From positions 69,903,741-69,967,740 of the forward strand of contig CM076259.1 in NCBI GenBank assembly GCA_038380795.1: 64,000 bases of DNA, in the 5' to 3' direction. Of this stretch, positions 13,200-25,004 are shown piece by piece (position 1 is the stretch's first letter; the number at the start of each line of letters is the position of its first letter). The translations under genes were made by a program, and so were the position numbers. The notes under the pieces are model-generated. The model saw only the letters and a program-made list of their open reading frames with translations, ran no database searches and was not told the DNA's origin. This stretch comes from Pyrocephalus nanus. Lineage: Eukaryota; Chordata; Aves; Passeriformes; Tyrannidae.

Positions 13200-13538
13200 G
13201 GGAAAAAAATGGAATAATGAGGTAGATTTAGTTTCCATGTCATTATATAATGTTAGGTTTGTGTAATTTTGCAGATTTAAAGTGCTTAGTTTATATAAAC
13301 TATAAACTCCATGCTATATTTCTTGATTTGGCTCTATTTCTGCAACCTATATAATATTATAACAGTCAATTCCATGATGTTTTATTACTTGAGGCTTTCT
13401 CTATGAAAGAAAAATCTGTTGTTTTTGTTTCTCTCATTCAGTACTGGAAATATTTTAAAAAAAAAATTATAATCCTAAAATTTCTTGCCAAGTAAAAGTA
13501 TTTGTACAGAATAACACTTAAATAACATTCTGTAAGGT

Positions 13539-13600
13539 AAAAAACACAAACAAACAAACAAACAAAAAAAACCACCCACCACCAACAAAACAAAACCAAA
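13539..13600. repeat. (CAAA)n and CCA-rich low-complexity run
   Basis: CAAA tandem units pass into A8 and then an A/C-rich 'ccacccaccacc' segment. Confidence 0.85.
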
Positions 13601-14589
13601 TGGAATAGAAGTTATTTGTTGTATTTAGTTACAAATACAGAGGCTGATATAGGGGTACAAGACAGAAAAGAATCACCTTGGAGAGAAAGTCTATCATGAC
13701 AAAGCATGTTTTTTGTAGGAAGTGAGTAGAATCATGGAAGTACACACACCTACACACACATATATGAATGTAATTCCAGATATTGACAAGATAATAATAA
13801 CAATTTTTCTAGTACTTTTTCAATATTACGAATCTTTACAGAGCTTCTGAGTACCTGCATATGCTGCTGGATGATTGCTTTAAGAAATTCAGCTGCCACA
13901 ATTCAAATGCAGATACCACGCTTTGATAGTCTGCTTAACATACAAAGAGAGGGAGGGGGGAAAAATGGAGTACAAAGCAATAAGCAGCTTCCCCCACTCC
14001 TCCCTGGACTACAGTGCTGCTTTATATTCTGCTGAAATCAGCTGAAGTGTGTCATACTGGCATCGAAAGAAAACAACAGGTGGTGATTTCAGATTTCCCA
14101 GGTGAGGACTGCAATCAGTTGATCAAACTGCAATTGGTTTTTACTCTGGGGTAAACACAAATATGCATGGATTTTTCTTTGTGATCTTGCTTCATTAGGG
14201 TCCAGTTAGCTTCTGACATCATCAGCTTAAAACACATCTCCTTTACAGGCAGATAATTTTATCTTTTTGCCAAGGACATTCACATAAGTCACAGTGTTCT
14301 GCACTTGCATTGGCTGTAGGACACTCATTTGCTTTAAGTCCTTGAGAAATTAATATATTTTAATGACAACTTCTCCATTCTAACATTTTTGCACCATTTA
14401 TTTCTCTTTATTCTTTTATATATCACCTTCTCATTAAAATTACCCAGAGTATTCCATTAAAAAAAAAAAAGCAAAAAGCCTTACTAATCAAGTGTCAAAG
14501 AATGAATAGCAGACTTTAGTAAAAACTATGATTTATTAATTGCAAATATAAAATGCTTGAGCAACCCATAATCTAATATTTTCTTTTCC

Positions 14590-14658
14590 TTTTTTTTTTT
14601 TTTTTTGTTGTTGTTGTTGTTGTTGCTTTTGGGTTTTTTTTGTTGCTGTTGTTGTTAT
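14590..14658. repeat. Poly(T) followed by (GTT)n
   Basis: About 17 T residues, then six GTT units, then a broken second GTT/T-rich segment. This looks like replication slippage at an old homopolymer. Confidence 0.9.
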
Positions 14659-16144
14659 TTTACTTTATCAAATGATTGGTAGGCTTTAGAAAACTCAATC
14701 CATTTTCTTGATTAATACAGGAAAACATTACCTTCAATTCTCCATCACCATTAAGGCTGTAAAAACAGAGTAGCACTCTTGACATAGACAATATCTCAAA
14801 CAGAAGACAAGAATACTTAATATGGATAGTGGCTTTTGCCAAAACTGTTGATGCAGCTCTTAAAAGGAGGCATAAGATTTCACCATGATGTAAAACTTTG
14901 TAGGAATATATACTCTCTGGTTGTTTTTCTTTTCTGGAATTTTTGTTTGTTTGTTTGTTTCTAAATTTGTTTTACACTGTCAGAATGTCTGGAGCCTGAC
15001 TGTCTTAAAAAAAAAAAAATCCAAATATCACTGCTACCTCTCTTTAATTCATGTTCACAGCTTGAAATTGGTTGGAATTATGAAGAAGGTCAGTAGGTAA
15101 GAATGCGCTTCATTAAGTTTATATGACTAAAAATAATCACTGGGATCAAAATGTATTTCACCTTGTTAATTCAGAATGTAATCAGGTAAATGTGGGGTTA
15201 ACAGCTTTTCTGTTTAGGCCAAAATTCAGAAGGCTGACATGGTTCTGCTAGTAACTTGTATGGAGATATTTAGAATCATCTTCCTCTCCATTGCAGGTTT
15301 TGTATGGCAATATTATAATGAACTAATACCTTTCTTAGGAAAGAGGTGTTTATAATACTAATTTAGTTTTCATTAGTATCATAACTTTGCATCTGTTGAC
15401 AAAATGATGCAACAAGTTAGTAGAGTCTGAAAAGAACAAAGTAAGAACCTGTGCTTCAGGCAATATCAATACTTCTAAATATTAGAAAAGTAGGAGACAG
15501 GTAATTCCAGTCTGACAAGCCACCTTCAGTATTTGTCAATGAAGGAAAATACAGAAGAAAAGAGGGAATTGGAAGTACAAAAAGTGGAGTGGGAAGATAC
15601 ACAATGTTGACTATAGAGAAGTGATTTTCATGTATCACTTCAAATTAAGGAATTAATCTCAGTGTTCCTCTTTATATCAAAATATTAAAAAATATTTAAA
15701 ATAATTTCACTATGAAAAAACATATTTTTATGAAGGTTCCAGTATCAGCAGTATGAAATCATATAATTATTTTATTAAAGAGAAAATGTTTGAAGCTGTA
15801 ATAGTCCTCCAGAGAGAAATACTAACCATTTTTATTAAACACACCCACACAAGACACTGATCATATACTTACTATTCTGCAATACCATCATGTGATCCAA
15901 CTGAAAGTCCTTTATATACACAGTTCTTTGTCTGCCAGTGTGTTCATTCATCATTTGCATAATGCACTGTCTTCACTTTAGATGGTAATTCAGCGTAATG
16001 ATGTATTGAAACACTTGTGACTTGTGAGATTGGTACAAGACTTAGAGGGACAAGATACTGTACTTTGCAATTAATTATTTTTGCTTGTGAATATCATGCC
16101 TGCTTGCAAAACCAGTTCATTTTTAAATTATATTCTCTGTCATT

Positions 16145-17120
16145 CAAGACAGTATGGACTGGGTGTAGGACAGAAGTGAATAAGAAAGCAGGTGGCAAAC
16201 TGAATTTAGAGGACCAGCTGACCAACTGGTGGTCAAATACTAGTGATGCCTCTCAGGGCTAACAGGATCAGTACCATTCAGCAGCTTTGTTAACAGCTTC
16301 AGTGAAGACATTGCTTGCTCCCTCAATGAGCTTGCTGAAGACACAAAGCTGGGGGAAGCTGCTAATGCACTGGAGTAAAGGGCTGATATCCAGGGTGACC
16401 TGAAAAACCTGGAGAAATGAACCAGCAGAAAGGTTCTGAAGATCCCCAAATGTAAATGGAAAGTCCTTCACCAGGGAAAGAAGAATCCCATGTGGTTATG
16501 CAGGATGGTGATTGATTAGCTGAAAAACCACATTTCTGAAAGAGACCCAGGCTCAACAACAAATTGCATGACTCAGGAATGTGTCCCTGAATTAAAGAAG
16601 GCAAGGCACACAACAGGAAGAATTAGCAAGAATGAACTTAATATGTCAAAGGATGATATTATTCCTTTCTAGCACTTGTGAGATTGCAGCTGGAGTGATG
16701 AGTCTGTCTCTGGGCTCGCCGTCCCAAGAAAGGCATTAGAGTACTGGAGGGAGTACAACAGGAGACCACCAATATCAGTAGTTGGAGCACATGCTGTACA
16801 AGATGAAGAAGTTTGGTTTGTTCAGCCTTACAAAACGAAAGCTAAGAGGGGGATCTTATTTATTGCTTCAAACACCAAAGGAAGGAGAAGAGACAGTTAA
16901 GTCTTTCTCACAGTCTCGCAACAGAAGGAGACACAACAGATGTAGGTTGGGACATGGAAAATTCTCAGTAACAAAAGAAAATCAGAGGGGTCTCTTTAAC
17001 AGTGATCAAACACTGTCCTGTGTTTCCTAGAGAGAGTGTGGAGTATCTATCCTTTGGACATGCTCAGAATTTGACTAGAAAATGCCCTAAGCAATATGCT
17101 TTAACTGTATGAGTTCATAA
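16145..17120 (+). mobile_element. Old diverged CR1 LINE fragment (RT C-terminal half and ORF2 end)
   Basis: CR1 landmarks occur in the expected plus-strand order. Near 16,318-16,360 the frame gives S-L-S/N-K/E-L-A-E-D-T-K-L-G-E-A-A, the position of the CR1 FADDTKLGG block. 'F-S-L-T-K-R-K-L-R-G-G' at about 16,815-16,850 corresponds to FSLEKRRLRGD. A degraded 'GHGKFSVTKENQ' lies where the F-F-T-E-R block sits. 'aatttgactagaaaatgccctaagca' near 17,070 matches the usual 'aacccgactggacacggccctgagca' near the CR1 3' end. Many frameshifts and stops make it inactive. No terminal octamers remain. Confidence 0.75.
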
Positions 17121-18979
17121 CTCCTTCTATAAGGAGTTTACACTAGATGTCTTTTGGGAGTACCTTCTGAGTTTTAAAGACTGGAACTCTGCATTTGCTG
17201 GCTCTGCATATGAAAACTTGGAATGGTGGGAAAATATTTCTTCTCCAAATAAGAGAGATCATAGCAAAGATGGTGAAAAGTCTCCAAAGGTGGGCTTTGA
17301 GAAATGACAGGACAATGAATTTCCCTTTACGAAAAATAAATATTAACTGTTGCTATGAACAGGCACTAGTTTTTGCTTTATTGAAACAACATATCTATGA
17401 AGTGTACATGACTCAGTGGGGCATAGGATATTTTGGTTTTACTTTGAGATTCATTTAAAAAGTTGCTTGTGAAAAATCACAGTTTTTCTACATATTACTG
17501 AACAGCATTATTAAAACTATTCCACTGGGATGCTCTTGGCATCTATAATTTTTATAAATATTCTGAGAGCACGTTTGTCTTACATAAAGCAGTACCATAT
17601 CTGCACAAATATCCTACTGTTTGATGTGTTAGGTTCAATAATAACCTGTCTGCACATAATTCTATAATCATATAACGGTTTTGTTTCAATACAGTAGTAT
17701 AACACTTCAATGGACAGTGAGATATATTATAATGAAGGTCACTTAGTCTAGATGATGTATGGAGATATGTAAGATGTGCTATCTGAACTGACTCCTTGGG
17801 AAATTTACTCACAAAATCTCTCAAAAATTATAAATTATCTAAACTCGAGCAACATTTCATACAAGAGAAAAAACTAGATTGAAGAGAGATGAGAAAGCTT
17901 ATAATTATTGATAAAATACTCCTACCTAGAATGTGAATTGGTGAAATAGATGCAATATGTAGGAAGGAAATGTTTTGTTCATTGTTTTTGAAAGCCCAAT
18001 GCATGCAGAAGTCAACAAAGTTTTACTCTGAAGAATTTTTCACTTATTTATTAAGAGATTCGAATAGTGAAGATTCACAGAAAGGAATTTATTATCTATT
18101 TTTATTTATTTAAAAAGGAAAAAAACCCCAGCCCTGGTCCAGTTTACATAATAAATAAATAAATTATGGTTTCAAAATTTTTATTTAGAAAATAACATGA
18201 TGGAGAGCATTTCTTCATTCAAGTTCAGCAGGTACCTCTAATTGTATGTTAGTATATATTTTTCCTGGAGCATATTAATTTTCCCCCAAAGTTCTTTCTT
18301 GATGGAGCTCAAAAAGTAGTCTTATTCATTATATAATTCAGACATTGAAATTTTAATCATAGCTTACAGTGAAAGGGTTTAGTAGTATATAGAATTTTGG
18401 ATTAAAATGTGCAGGATGCATTTTTAAGTGGCCTTGTTTCTATGGCAAGAGACTGGAAGATTACCAGTGAAAAAATATAATAAAAGAAAGAAAAATCACC
18501 TTCATAGAGAGAACATTTTTACTTTTCTCTTGATGCTTTAATCTTCATTTTCTAAATTATTTTCTTAAGCAGAACAAGTTTTACATTATTTTAGTATTTT
18601 TTTTAACACCAGTTGTTTTAATTAAAGATGGTTCTAAAATAAAACTGGCATATGTACCTTTGAAATTTTAGAACCATCACCAAAATTGGGTCACGCCTTC
18701 AGTAGCATTGTCTTGGATGGTGTAAGAACTTAGCTCAAATGACAGAATCAGTTTTAATCCTTATGTTACAATTGGCAAGAAAGGTAAAGCCAAATTGAGT
18801 TTGGAAGACACCACCAATTTAGAAGGGATTTCTAGTGTGTTTGAAAAGAGCATTTTATACCATTTCTTAGTATTATAGAGAAAGCATTTACCTGCTTATC
18901 TCCATCGCTCTCATTTTATGGTTTTATAATTTCATTTTATGGTTTCATGGTTTAGTTGTCATGGTTTCAGTGCTTGGCA
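17121..18979. other. Non-coding stretch containing a hairpin
   Basis: No gene or transposon was recognised. It contains the perfect 14-bp inverted repeat listed next. A T-rich segment at 18,914-18,970 repeats 'catttatggtttcatgg'-like units. Confidence 0.45.
18627..18678. repeat. Perfect 14-bp inverted repeat (hairpin), 24-nt loop
   Basis: The arms GATGGTTCTAAAAT (18,627-18,640) and ATTTTAGAACCATC (18,665-18,678) are exact reverse complements separated by 24 nt. The arms end abruptly, with mismatches just outside and inside. No transposon body or target duplication was recognised. Confidence 0.85.
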
Positions 18980-19365
18980 TTCCATTCTGTAAGGCCTTTG
19001 AGATGGTGCCCCACAACATTCTTACACCAAAATAGATGGGGCAAGGGTTTGGCAGATGAACTGTTACATGGATAAGCACTTGGCTGAGTGGCTGCATCCC
19101 TAGAGCTGTGGTCAATCGCTCAGTGTCAAAGTTGAAACTAGAAATGAGTAGTGTCCCTCAAGAGTCTATACTAGTAACAGTACCACTTAAAATACTCATC
19201 AGCAACATAGACAGCAGAATTAAGTAAACCCTCAGCAAGTTTGCAGATGGTACAAAGTGATGAGCCTGAGGGGTGGACACATGTAAATCTCATGAAGTTC
19301 AACAAAGCCAAGTGCAAGGTCATGCACCTTGGTCAGGGCAGTCACAGTGTGAATACAGATTGGTG
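18980..19365 (+). mobile_element. CR1 LINE fragment, RT core (upstream part of a split copy)
   Basis: 'aaggcctttgagatggtgccccac' corresponds to the S-K-A-F-D-T-V-P-H block. 'agtgtccctcaagagtctata' matches the G-V-P-Q-G-S-V/I-L block. 'ctcagcaagtttgcagatggtacaaag' gives L-S-K-F-A-D-G-T-K, with the second Asp of FADD replaced by Gly. 'aacaaagccaagtgcaaggtcatgcaccttgg' is the F-N-K-A-K-C-K-V-L-H-L-G block. The homology stops abruptly near 19,365. It appears to resume at 20,455 with only about 30 codons missing, so these two fragments are probably one insertion. Confidence 0.85.
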
Positions 19366-19477
19366 GAGAAATTATTTTTTTTTTAAAGGAACATTTAATT
19401 AAATCTTTTTACTTTATAAGAAAAGATATTTTATTTTTCATGTTTAAACATGCTTTGAGTACTACTACTAATATATA

Positions 19478-20130
19478 GACTAGAACAGAACAGAATAGAA
19501 TATTTTCAGTTGGAAGGGAACCACAACAATCTAGTCCAGCTGCTTGTCCACATGAGGGCTGACCAAAATTTAAAACATATTATTAGAGGCAAATGCTCCT
19601 TAAACTCTAATAGGCTTAGGGCATTGAATACCTCTCTAGGAAGCCTGTCTCAGTATCCAGTACCCTCTCAGTAAAGAAATGCCTAATGTCTAATCTAAAC
19701 CTTCCCTGGTGCAGCTTTGAACCATTCCTATGCATCTTACCAGCCAGTGAAAAGAGATAAGCACCTCTGTCTTCAATTCCCCTCCTCTTGAAGCTATAGA
19801 GAGCAAAGGGGTCACCCTTCAGCCTCTTTTTCTCCAAACTAGACAAATCCCTTAAAAACATTCCTTTAAGCTCTTTCTCCAGCTTTGTTACCCTCCTTTG
19901 AATGCATTCTGGGACCATCAAATGTCTTTATTCCCAAAAAGCAAACCAAGGAGGGCATCTTTTCTGTCTGTGGCAACTACTTATACAAGAAGTTATTTCC
20001 TATAAGAATTTTCAAGGTCTACTCTTCACAACAGTAACACATTTCCTGTTGATGTCTGGGAAGTTGAACTCTCCCATAAGGATAAGGAAGATACTGAAAA
20101 ATTTGAAGATAGAATTGTAATACTTTGGAA
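19478..20130 (-). mobile_element. Minus-strand CR1 with internal deletion (endonuclease part joined to ORF2 end)
   Basis: On the minus strand, 20,085-20,045 encodes L-I-L-M-G-E-F-N-F-P-D-I, the conserved M-G-D-F-N-x-P-D-I motif of the CR1 endonuclease. It is followed at 19,970-19,925 by A-L-L-G-L-L-F-G-N-K, matching ALLDLLFVNR. The sequence then passes straight to the ORF2 C-terminus at 19,921 (R-R-V-T-K-L-E-K-E-L, ...S-L-E-K-K-R-L-K-G-D, H-Q-G-R-F-R-L-D-I-R, F-F-T-E-R-V). The whole RT domain is missing. The 3' end near 19,478 has 'attctattctgttctgttct' on the minus strand. Two adjacent insertions in the same orientation are an alternative. Confidence 0.75.
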
Positions 20131-20454
20131 AGGTACATACTCAACTTTATTGTTCTTCTACCATTTTATTGCCATCAATCATACTTCTGGACATTATTTA
20201 TTTGCCTAATATAGCAGCTAATGTCGTGTGAGATCCCTTGGGGATACAAGATATGCACCCAGAGCTCACAAATATGAGAGAAGGCTTAGAGGAGACATAT
20301 CTTTCTGACCAGCAACTTGAAATCCATAGTGCCTGAAGTTACTCCACGTAGCTACTCAAGCAGCTGACTCTCATCCTTCCTCTTCTATACTTTGAATCTT
20401 CTTTTAGATGTAAGTTCTTAAGAGGTTTTGTCTAGTTCTTTCAACTATTACCAT
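20131..20454. other. Unassigned sequence between CR1 fragments
   Basis: No confident match. It lies between the minus-strand CR1 endonuclease block and the resumption of the plus-strand CR1. It could be degraded upstream CR1 sequence on the minus strand. Confidence 0.4.
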
Positions 20455-21070
20455 TAGTCAAACCAAGAAGGCCAATGACATCCTGACTTGCATCAGAAAT
20501 AGTGTGGCCAGCAGGACCAGGGCAGTGATCATCCCCCTGTGCTCTGGACTGGTGAGGCTGCACCTTGAGCACTGTGTTAACCTTCACTTCAAGAAAGACA
20601 TTGAGCTGCTGGAGCAAGTCCAGAGAAGGGCAACAAAGCTGTGGTAGGGTCTAGAGCACAAGTCTTATGAGGAACAGCTGAGGGAGATGGGGTTGTTTAG
20701 CCTGGAGAAAGGGAGGTTCAGGGGGGATCTTATGCTCTCCACAACTGCAGGAAAGGAAGTTGTGGTGAGGTGGGTGTTGCTCTCTTCTCCCAGATAACCA
20801 GTGACAGGATGAGAGGAGATGGCCTTAAGTTGCACCAGAGGAGATTTATATTGGGTATTATGAAAAATTTCTTCAGGTAAAGCGTTGTCATGCATTGGAA
20901 TAGGGGCATAGTCAAGCATTACAGAGATGGTGGAATCACCATCCTTGGAAGTGTTAAAGAGGCGTGTGGATATGAATTAGTGGTCAATATGGCAGTGCTG
21001 GGTTAATGGTTGTACTCCGTGATCTTAGAGGTCTTTTCCAACCTCAACAATTCTATGATTCTATGATTCC
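20455..21070 (+). mobile_element. CR1 LINE 3' end (downstream part of a split copy)
   Basis: The frame from about 20,460 encodes [19 protein letters not shown], then [17 protein letters not shown] and F-K-K-D-I-E-L-L-E. It continues with Q-V-Q-R-R-A-T-K-L, then a TAG stop. Next come S-Y-E-E-Q-L-R-E and L-F-S-L-E-K. The 3' UTR carries 'gatcttagaggtcttttccaacct' and two exact ATTCTATG octamers at 21,050-21,065. The body is well preserved but interrupted by a stop and frameshifts. It is probably the continuation of 18,980-19,365. Confidence 0.92.
21050..21065 (+). repeat. CR1 terminal octamers (ATTCTATG)x2
   Basis: Two tandem ATTCTATG units and a partial third (ATTCC) mark an authentic CR1 3' terminus and fix the element's orientation. 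Confidence 0.9.
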
Positions 21071-22002
21071 ATATACTATGTGAATTTCACTCTGAAGTGC
21101 TGGTTCCAAGTATTTCTCTTGGATTTAAGGTTTAGTCCATAATTCTCTACACTCTTAGCAAATAATAAGTCACTTCAGGAAACAGATAAAGTAGAAGCCT
21201 AAATTCATTACTGAAAATTATATCTGCTTCTTGAATCCCAGTCTTTGGCTTCCCTGGTGTACAGATAATAAAGTGATGAACATTTCAGAAATCCTAACTG
21301 ACAGACATATATTGTCTTAGGAAATAAGATTTTCAATTTACACTGCTTCAAATATATCCAGCAATCAGTTTATTCCTTCTGAAAAAAACCACATGTAATC
21401 ACATACACAAGTGATTTATTCAGTGGACCAAAGATCTGATGTTGCTTTCAACAGCAACAGTTTTACAATGCAATTCTGAATTCTCAGCTTAGTTTGATTT
21501 GTCTCAACTTGAGAGGACTGCAAATCCCTAGATTTTTCTACAGAATATGTAATTTTGCTAAGTATTCTCTAAATATCACAGAAAAAGATAAAATGTATAA
21601 AGGTAAGAAATAAAGATTCTTTTTTACCCCTCTACCTTAGGTACTCATTGTAAAGTATATGAAACATTCATTTCAACATAATAAGTATCTTTCTAAGGGA
21701 TAAAGTAAAACTCCATCTGTCATTGCCTCTTTTGACATTATATCAAGACACTTCCTGGGGGCTTTTCTGTACAGATACATCCAGACACTTTTCTGAGGTC
21801 TTTCAAGCTGCTTAAGGAGCTGATTCTCTATGAATCTGTGCCTACTTTGTCTTCCTCCCTGCCCTCCCAGTGTTCAGATTTAGGCTTCCTCTTATGCTAT
21901 CTACCTTCTGTCAGCCCAATTATAACTCTCAAAGTTGGAACTCATAAAAAGACAGCTAGTTCTGGAGATGAATGTGTTTTCTCCACAATGTTGTTGGGGT
22001 AT

Positions 22003-22051
22003 TTTTTTTTTTTGTTTGTTTGTTTGGTTTGGTTTGGTTTTTGTTTGTTGT
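22003..22051. repeat. Poly(T) and (TTTG/TTTGG)n run
   Basis: An 11-T run followed by GTTT and GGTTT units. Confidence 0.9.
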
Positions 22052-22582
22052 AAGTTTTTTGGGAACAGTTCAAATTTAAAGTTACACTTTCTGCAAGTAT
22101 CAGCTGTAACTTTCTCATCTGAAAAATAGCGGAAACATTAGCAGTTTAAAATGTCATATACTTCACAACACACTTGGCAGTTATTAAAATTCATAAGAAC
22201 TTCAGAGTGGTCACACATCATGTGTCTTTCATCTATGCAGTGCTTTGCACAGTTTTTGTCAGACGTTAAGAGAAGCATTTCTTCACTCCTCTCTGCTCAG
22301 AGCATATGCTTTCTACCTAAATTCTGGAAAGTGATCCTTTATGGGCTGCTATGACACATTGTAAAGTTCAGTGGGGACATGAGGCACAAATTGGACTCAT
22401 AGCATGCTCTGAGTTCTTCTTAATGAACTAGCAGGAACAGCCTGTGTGCTTATCAAAGTGTGATGTTTTCTCTTCCTGGTTTAATCAATTTCTGTGTTAA
22501 CGTTCCCTGCTGACCCGCCAACCTAGCATCTGTTTGGTGCACTCACCTTCCTTTGTAGTAATCTAATCTATGAGTACAAAAG

Positions 22583-22590
22583 TATAAAAG
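22583..22590 (+). promoter_or_regulatory. Candidate core promoter (TATAAAAG)
   Basis: A canonical TATAAAAGGC box outside any recognised LTR. About 55 bp downstream an ATG (22,638-22,640) in A-rich context is followed by CAAAG|GTAAA, a fair splice-donor match with GT at 22,646-22,647. This could be a short first exon coding only M-Q-plus-split-codon. No second exon was recognised, so the assignment is speculative and may be chance in AT-rich DNA. Confidence 0.25.
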
Positions 22591-23350
22591 GCTGGGGAAA
22601 ACCTAACACAAAGGGATTTACTTTACATTTCTACAAAATGCAAAGGTAAAATAGAAGTAGGTGAGAAAGCCATGAAATACTGGATCAGTTAAAAGCTTTC
22701 ATATTTAGTATTTTGCAGTATTATTACCACTGTTAATACCTCCTTTGGTGGTTTATAAACCTGCTGCCATTAACTCTGTCTGGTGTCATGTTGTAACAGA
22801 TTATTCAATTTTTAGTTTCACAGATCTTTTTCTAACATCATAAAATTATCTCCAGAAAAAATACTTTATTGCTAGTTTCATCTATGCAAGGTAAATTTTA
22901 ATAGAGGTGGCTTTACTCCTGGAAATATTAGATTCCCTTTTGATAGTGGTAGGAAAAGTAGATACCAGTATTTATTTTAGTAATTTGTTGTTGTTATTGT
23001 TTATAGCATATGACTCAGGATGTTGTCATGTTTTTTGTTTGCCTGGAAATATTGGATGAGTGCATTGTATCAGCAAGAATATCAACACCCCAAAATCACC
23101 AGTGTATCTTTTAAAAAGGAAGTTTTCTAATTCCTGCAGCCTGCATTACTAAAATTCTTATTCTGTATGGTTTCATTATTTTTTGTTGAATTATTATCAA
23201 TTTCAGAATTACTTGATTTGACATAACACATACTGCCCATTTACAAATACTGAAGAAAAATGCTTATTTTCTTCTTTGTTTTGCCTTGCCTTGCGTTGCA
23301 TCAGTTTGCCTTAGTTTCCCCTTCATCTTCTCCACCTTCCATTTTTAATT

Positions 23351-23673
<323 letters not shown>

Positions 23674-25004
23674 AGTGTGCACTAAGTAATTGTTTGTTCT
23701 TGGTCTTATTCTGTTTGGAGGCATTAAGATATTTTTACTCCTAAAAAGAATTTTTAAAAAAATCTTATTATTTAGGTCTGCCAGCTCTGGTTTCTGCTTC
23801 ATAACATTTTTTTCTTCATACAAAATCCATTTTACATAATTTTTAATTGATATTTAATTTGCCTCTTAGCATCTCATATGCCTCTATTGTATTTGTATTT
23901 TTAATTGCTTGCTTCACTTTACAACTGACACAGGATTAGATTTTAGTGAATTAGCATATATATACTCTATTTTCTATTAAAATTAATCAGTATTTCTTTT
24001 TTCTACAGAAGAGAAAAAGATAAGGCCTGTTGAAAGAGGATTCACAGCCATTGTCCTTCAGACATAATTTTAATATATATTTGTGGACCAACTTGTTAAA
24101 ATAATTATTGGGTGAACTAATAAAGTCACTTTAGGAAGATTAAACCAACAACACAAAATGAATCCCTAATTTGGAGTACCCTGATGTTGCACATTGTGGC
24201 ATAAATAAGTGATGTCATGTTTTTACTTTATTTACTTATAAAGAAACTATAACAGGAAAATTAGTCACTTATCAAAAAGGAACTCTCTTTTTTTCCTCAT
24301 AATATTTTTTTTCCTAAATATGAATGCAAATTAAAAAAATATTAGGGGTAAAATCTGTCTTTTCAGGACTTAAGAATTAAATACCGGTAAATTATGCTAA
24401 ATGCATAATATCTATTAACTGTACTCTGAACCCTTATTGGACTTTTATAAAGAGCAATTAAGGATAGATTAGAGGGAAGAAAATGTGAGAGAAGTTATGG
24501 CCTAAAATATTTGACCCTTTTCTATAGAAATAAAAAAGCTAGCTGAGGACAAAAAGTTACTAAGCAACCCAGGAAAAAGGATTTATGGTTATGTGAAGAT
24601 AAAGACTTAAAAAATCCCATAGCAATTAATTTTTAAACAAACTGAAGCACTAAATTGTCAAAGAGGTCAATAGTGATAAAGCCCAACATTAGCTGTGCAT
24701 AATTTTACTCATGTTGGTAGTCAATATCAAAGGAAATTGTCCTATTAGTAGAATTTTTACATTCCATTTGTGATTATAACATTCATGTACCCCAAACAGC
24801 CCCTTTTTGGATATACTTCTAGCTGCAACTATTAAATAAATAATACTTCAAATATTTATAGATTAGGTATTTCAAATTGTTTGAAGAAACAGTTACAAAA
24901 GTGTACTCCTCCTAGCAACAATAAAGTGCTCTATGTTCTAATAACAGTCATAAATTAAATAAAATAAGCACAAAAACCATCAGAAAGAGAATATTTATTT
25001 ATTT
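23674..25004. other. AT-rich non-coding stretch, nothing recognised
   Basis: No exon, RNA gene or identifiable repeat seen. Confidence 0.5.

Larger units (their letters stand above)
9736..16144. other. 6.4 kb non-coding stretch, only low-complexity repeats seen
   Basis: No exon, RNA gene or identifiable transposon was seen. It contains a 23-A run, a CAAA/CCA-rich run and a T/GTT run (listed separately). Short open frames have no recognisable similarity. Ancient repeats or conserved non-coding elements cannot be excluded by eye. Confidence 0.4.
21071..23350. other. Non-coding stretch with an isolated TATA-type promoter candidate
   Basis: No coding exon was recognised. It holds a T/TTTG low-complexity run and the TATA box candidate listed next. 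The region at 21,720-21,900 is GC-richer and C/T-rich but could not be assigned. Confidence 0.4.
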
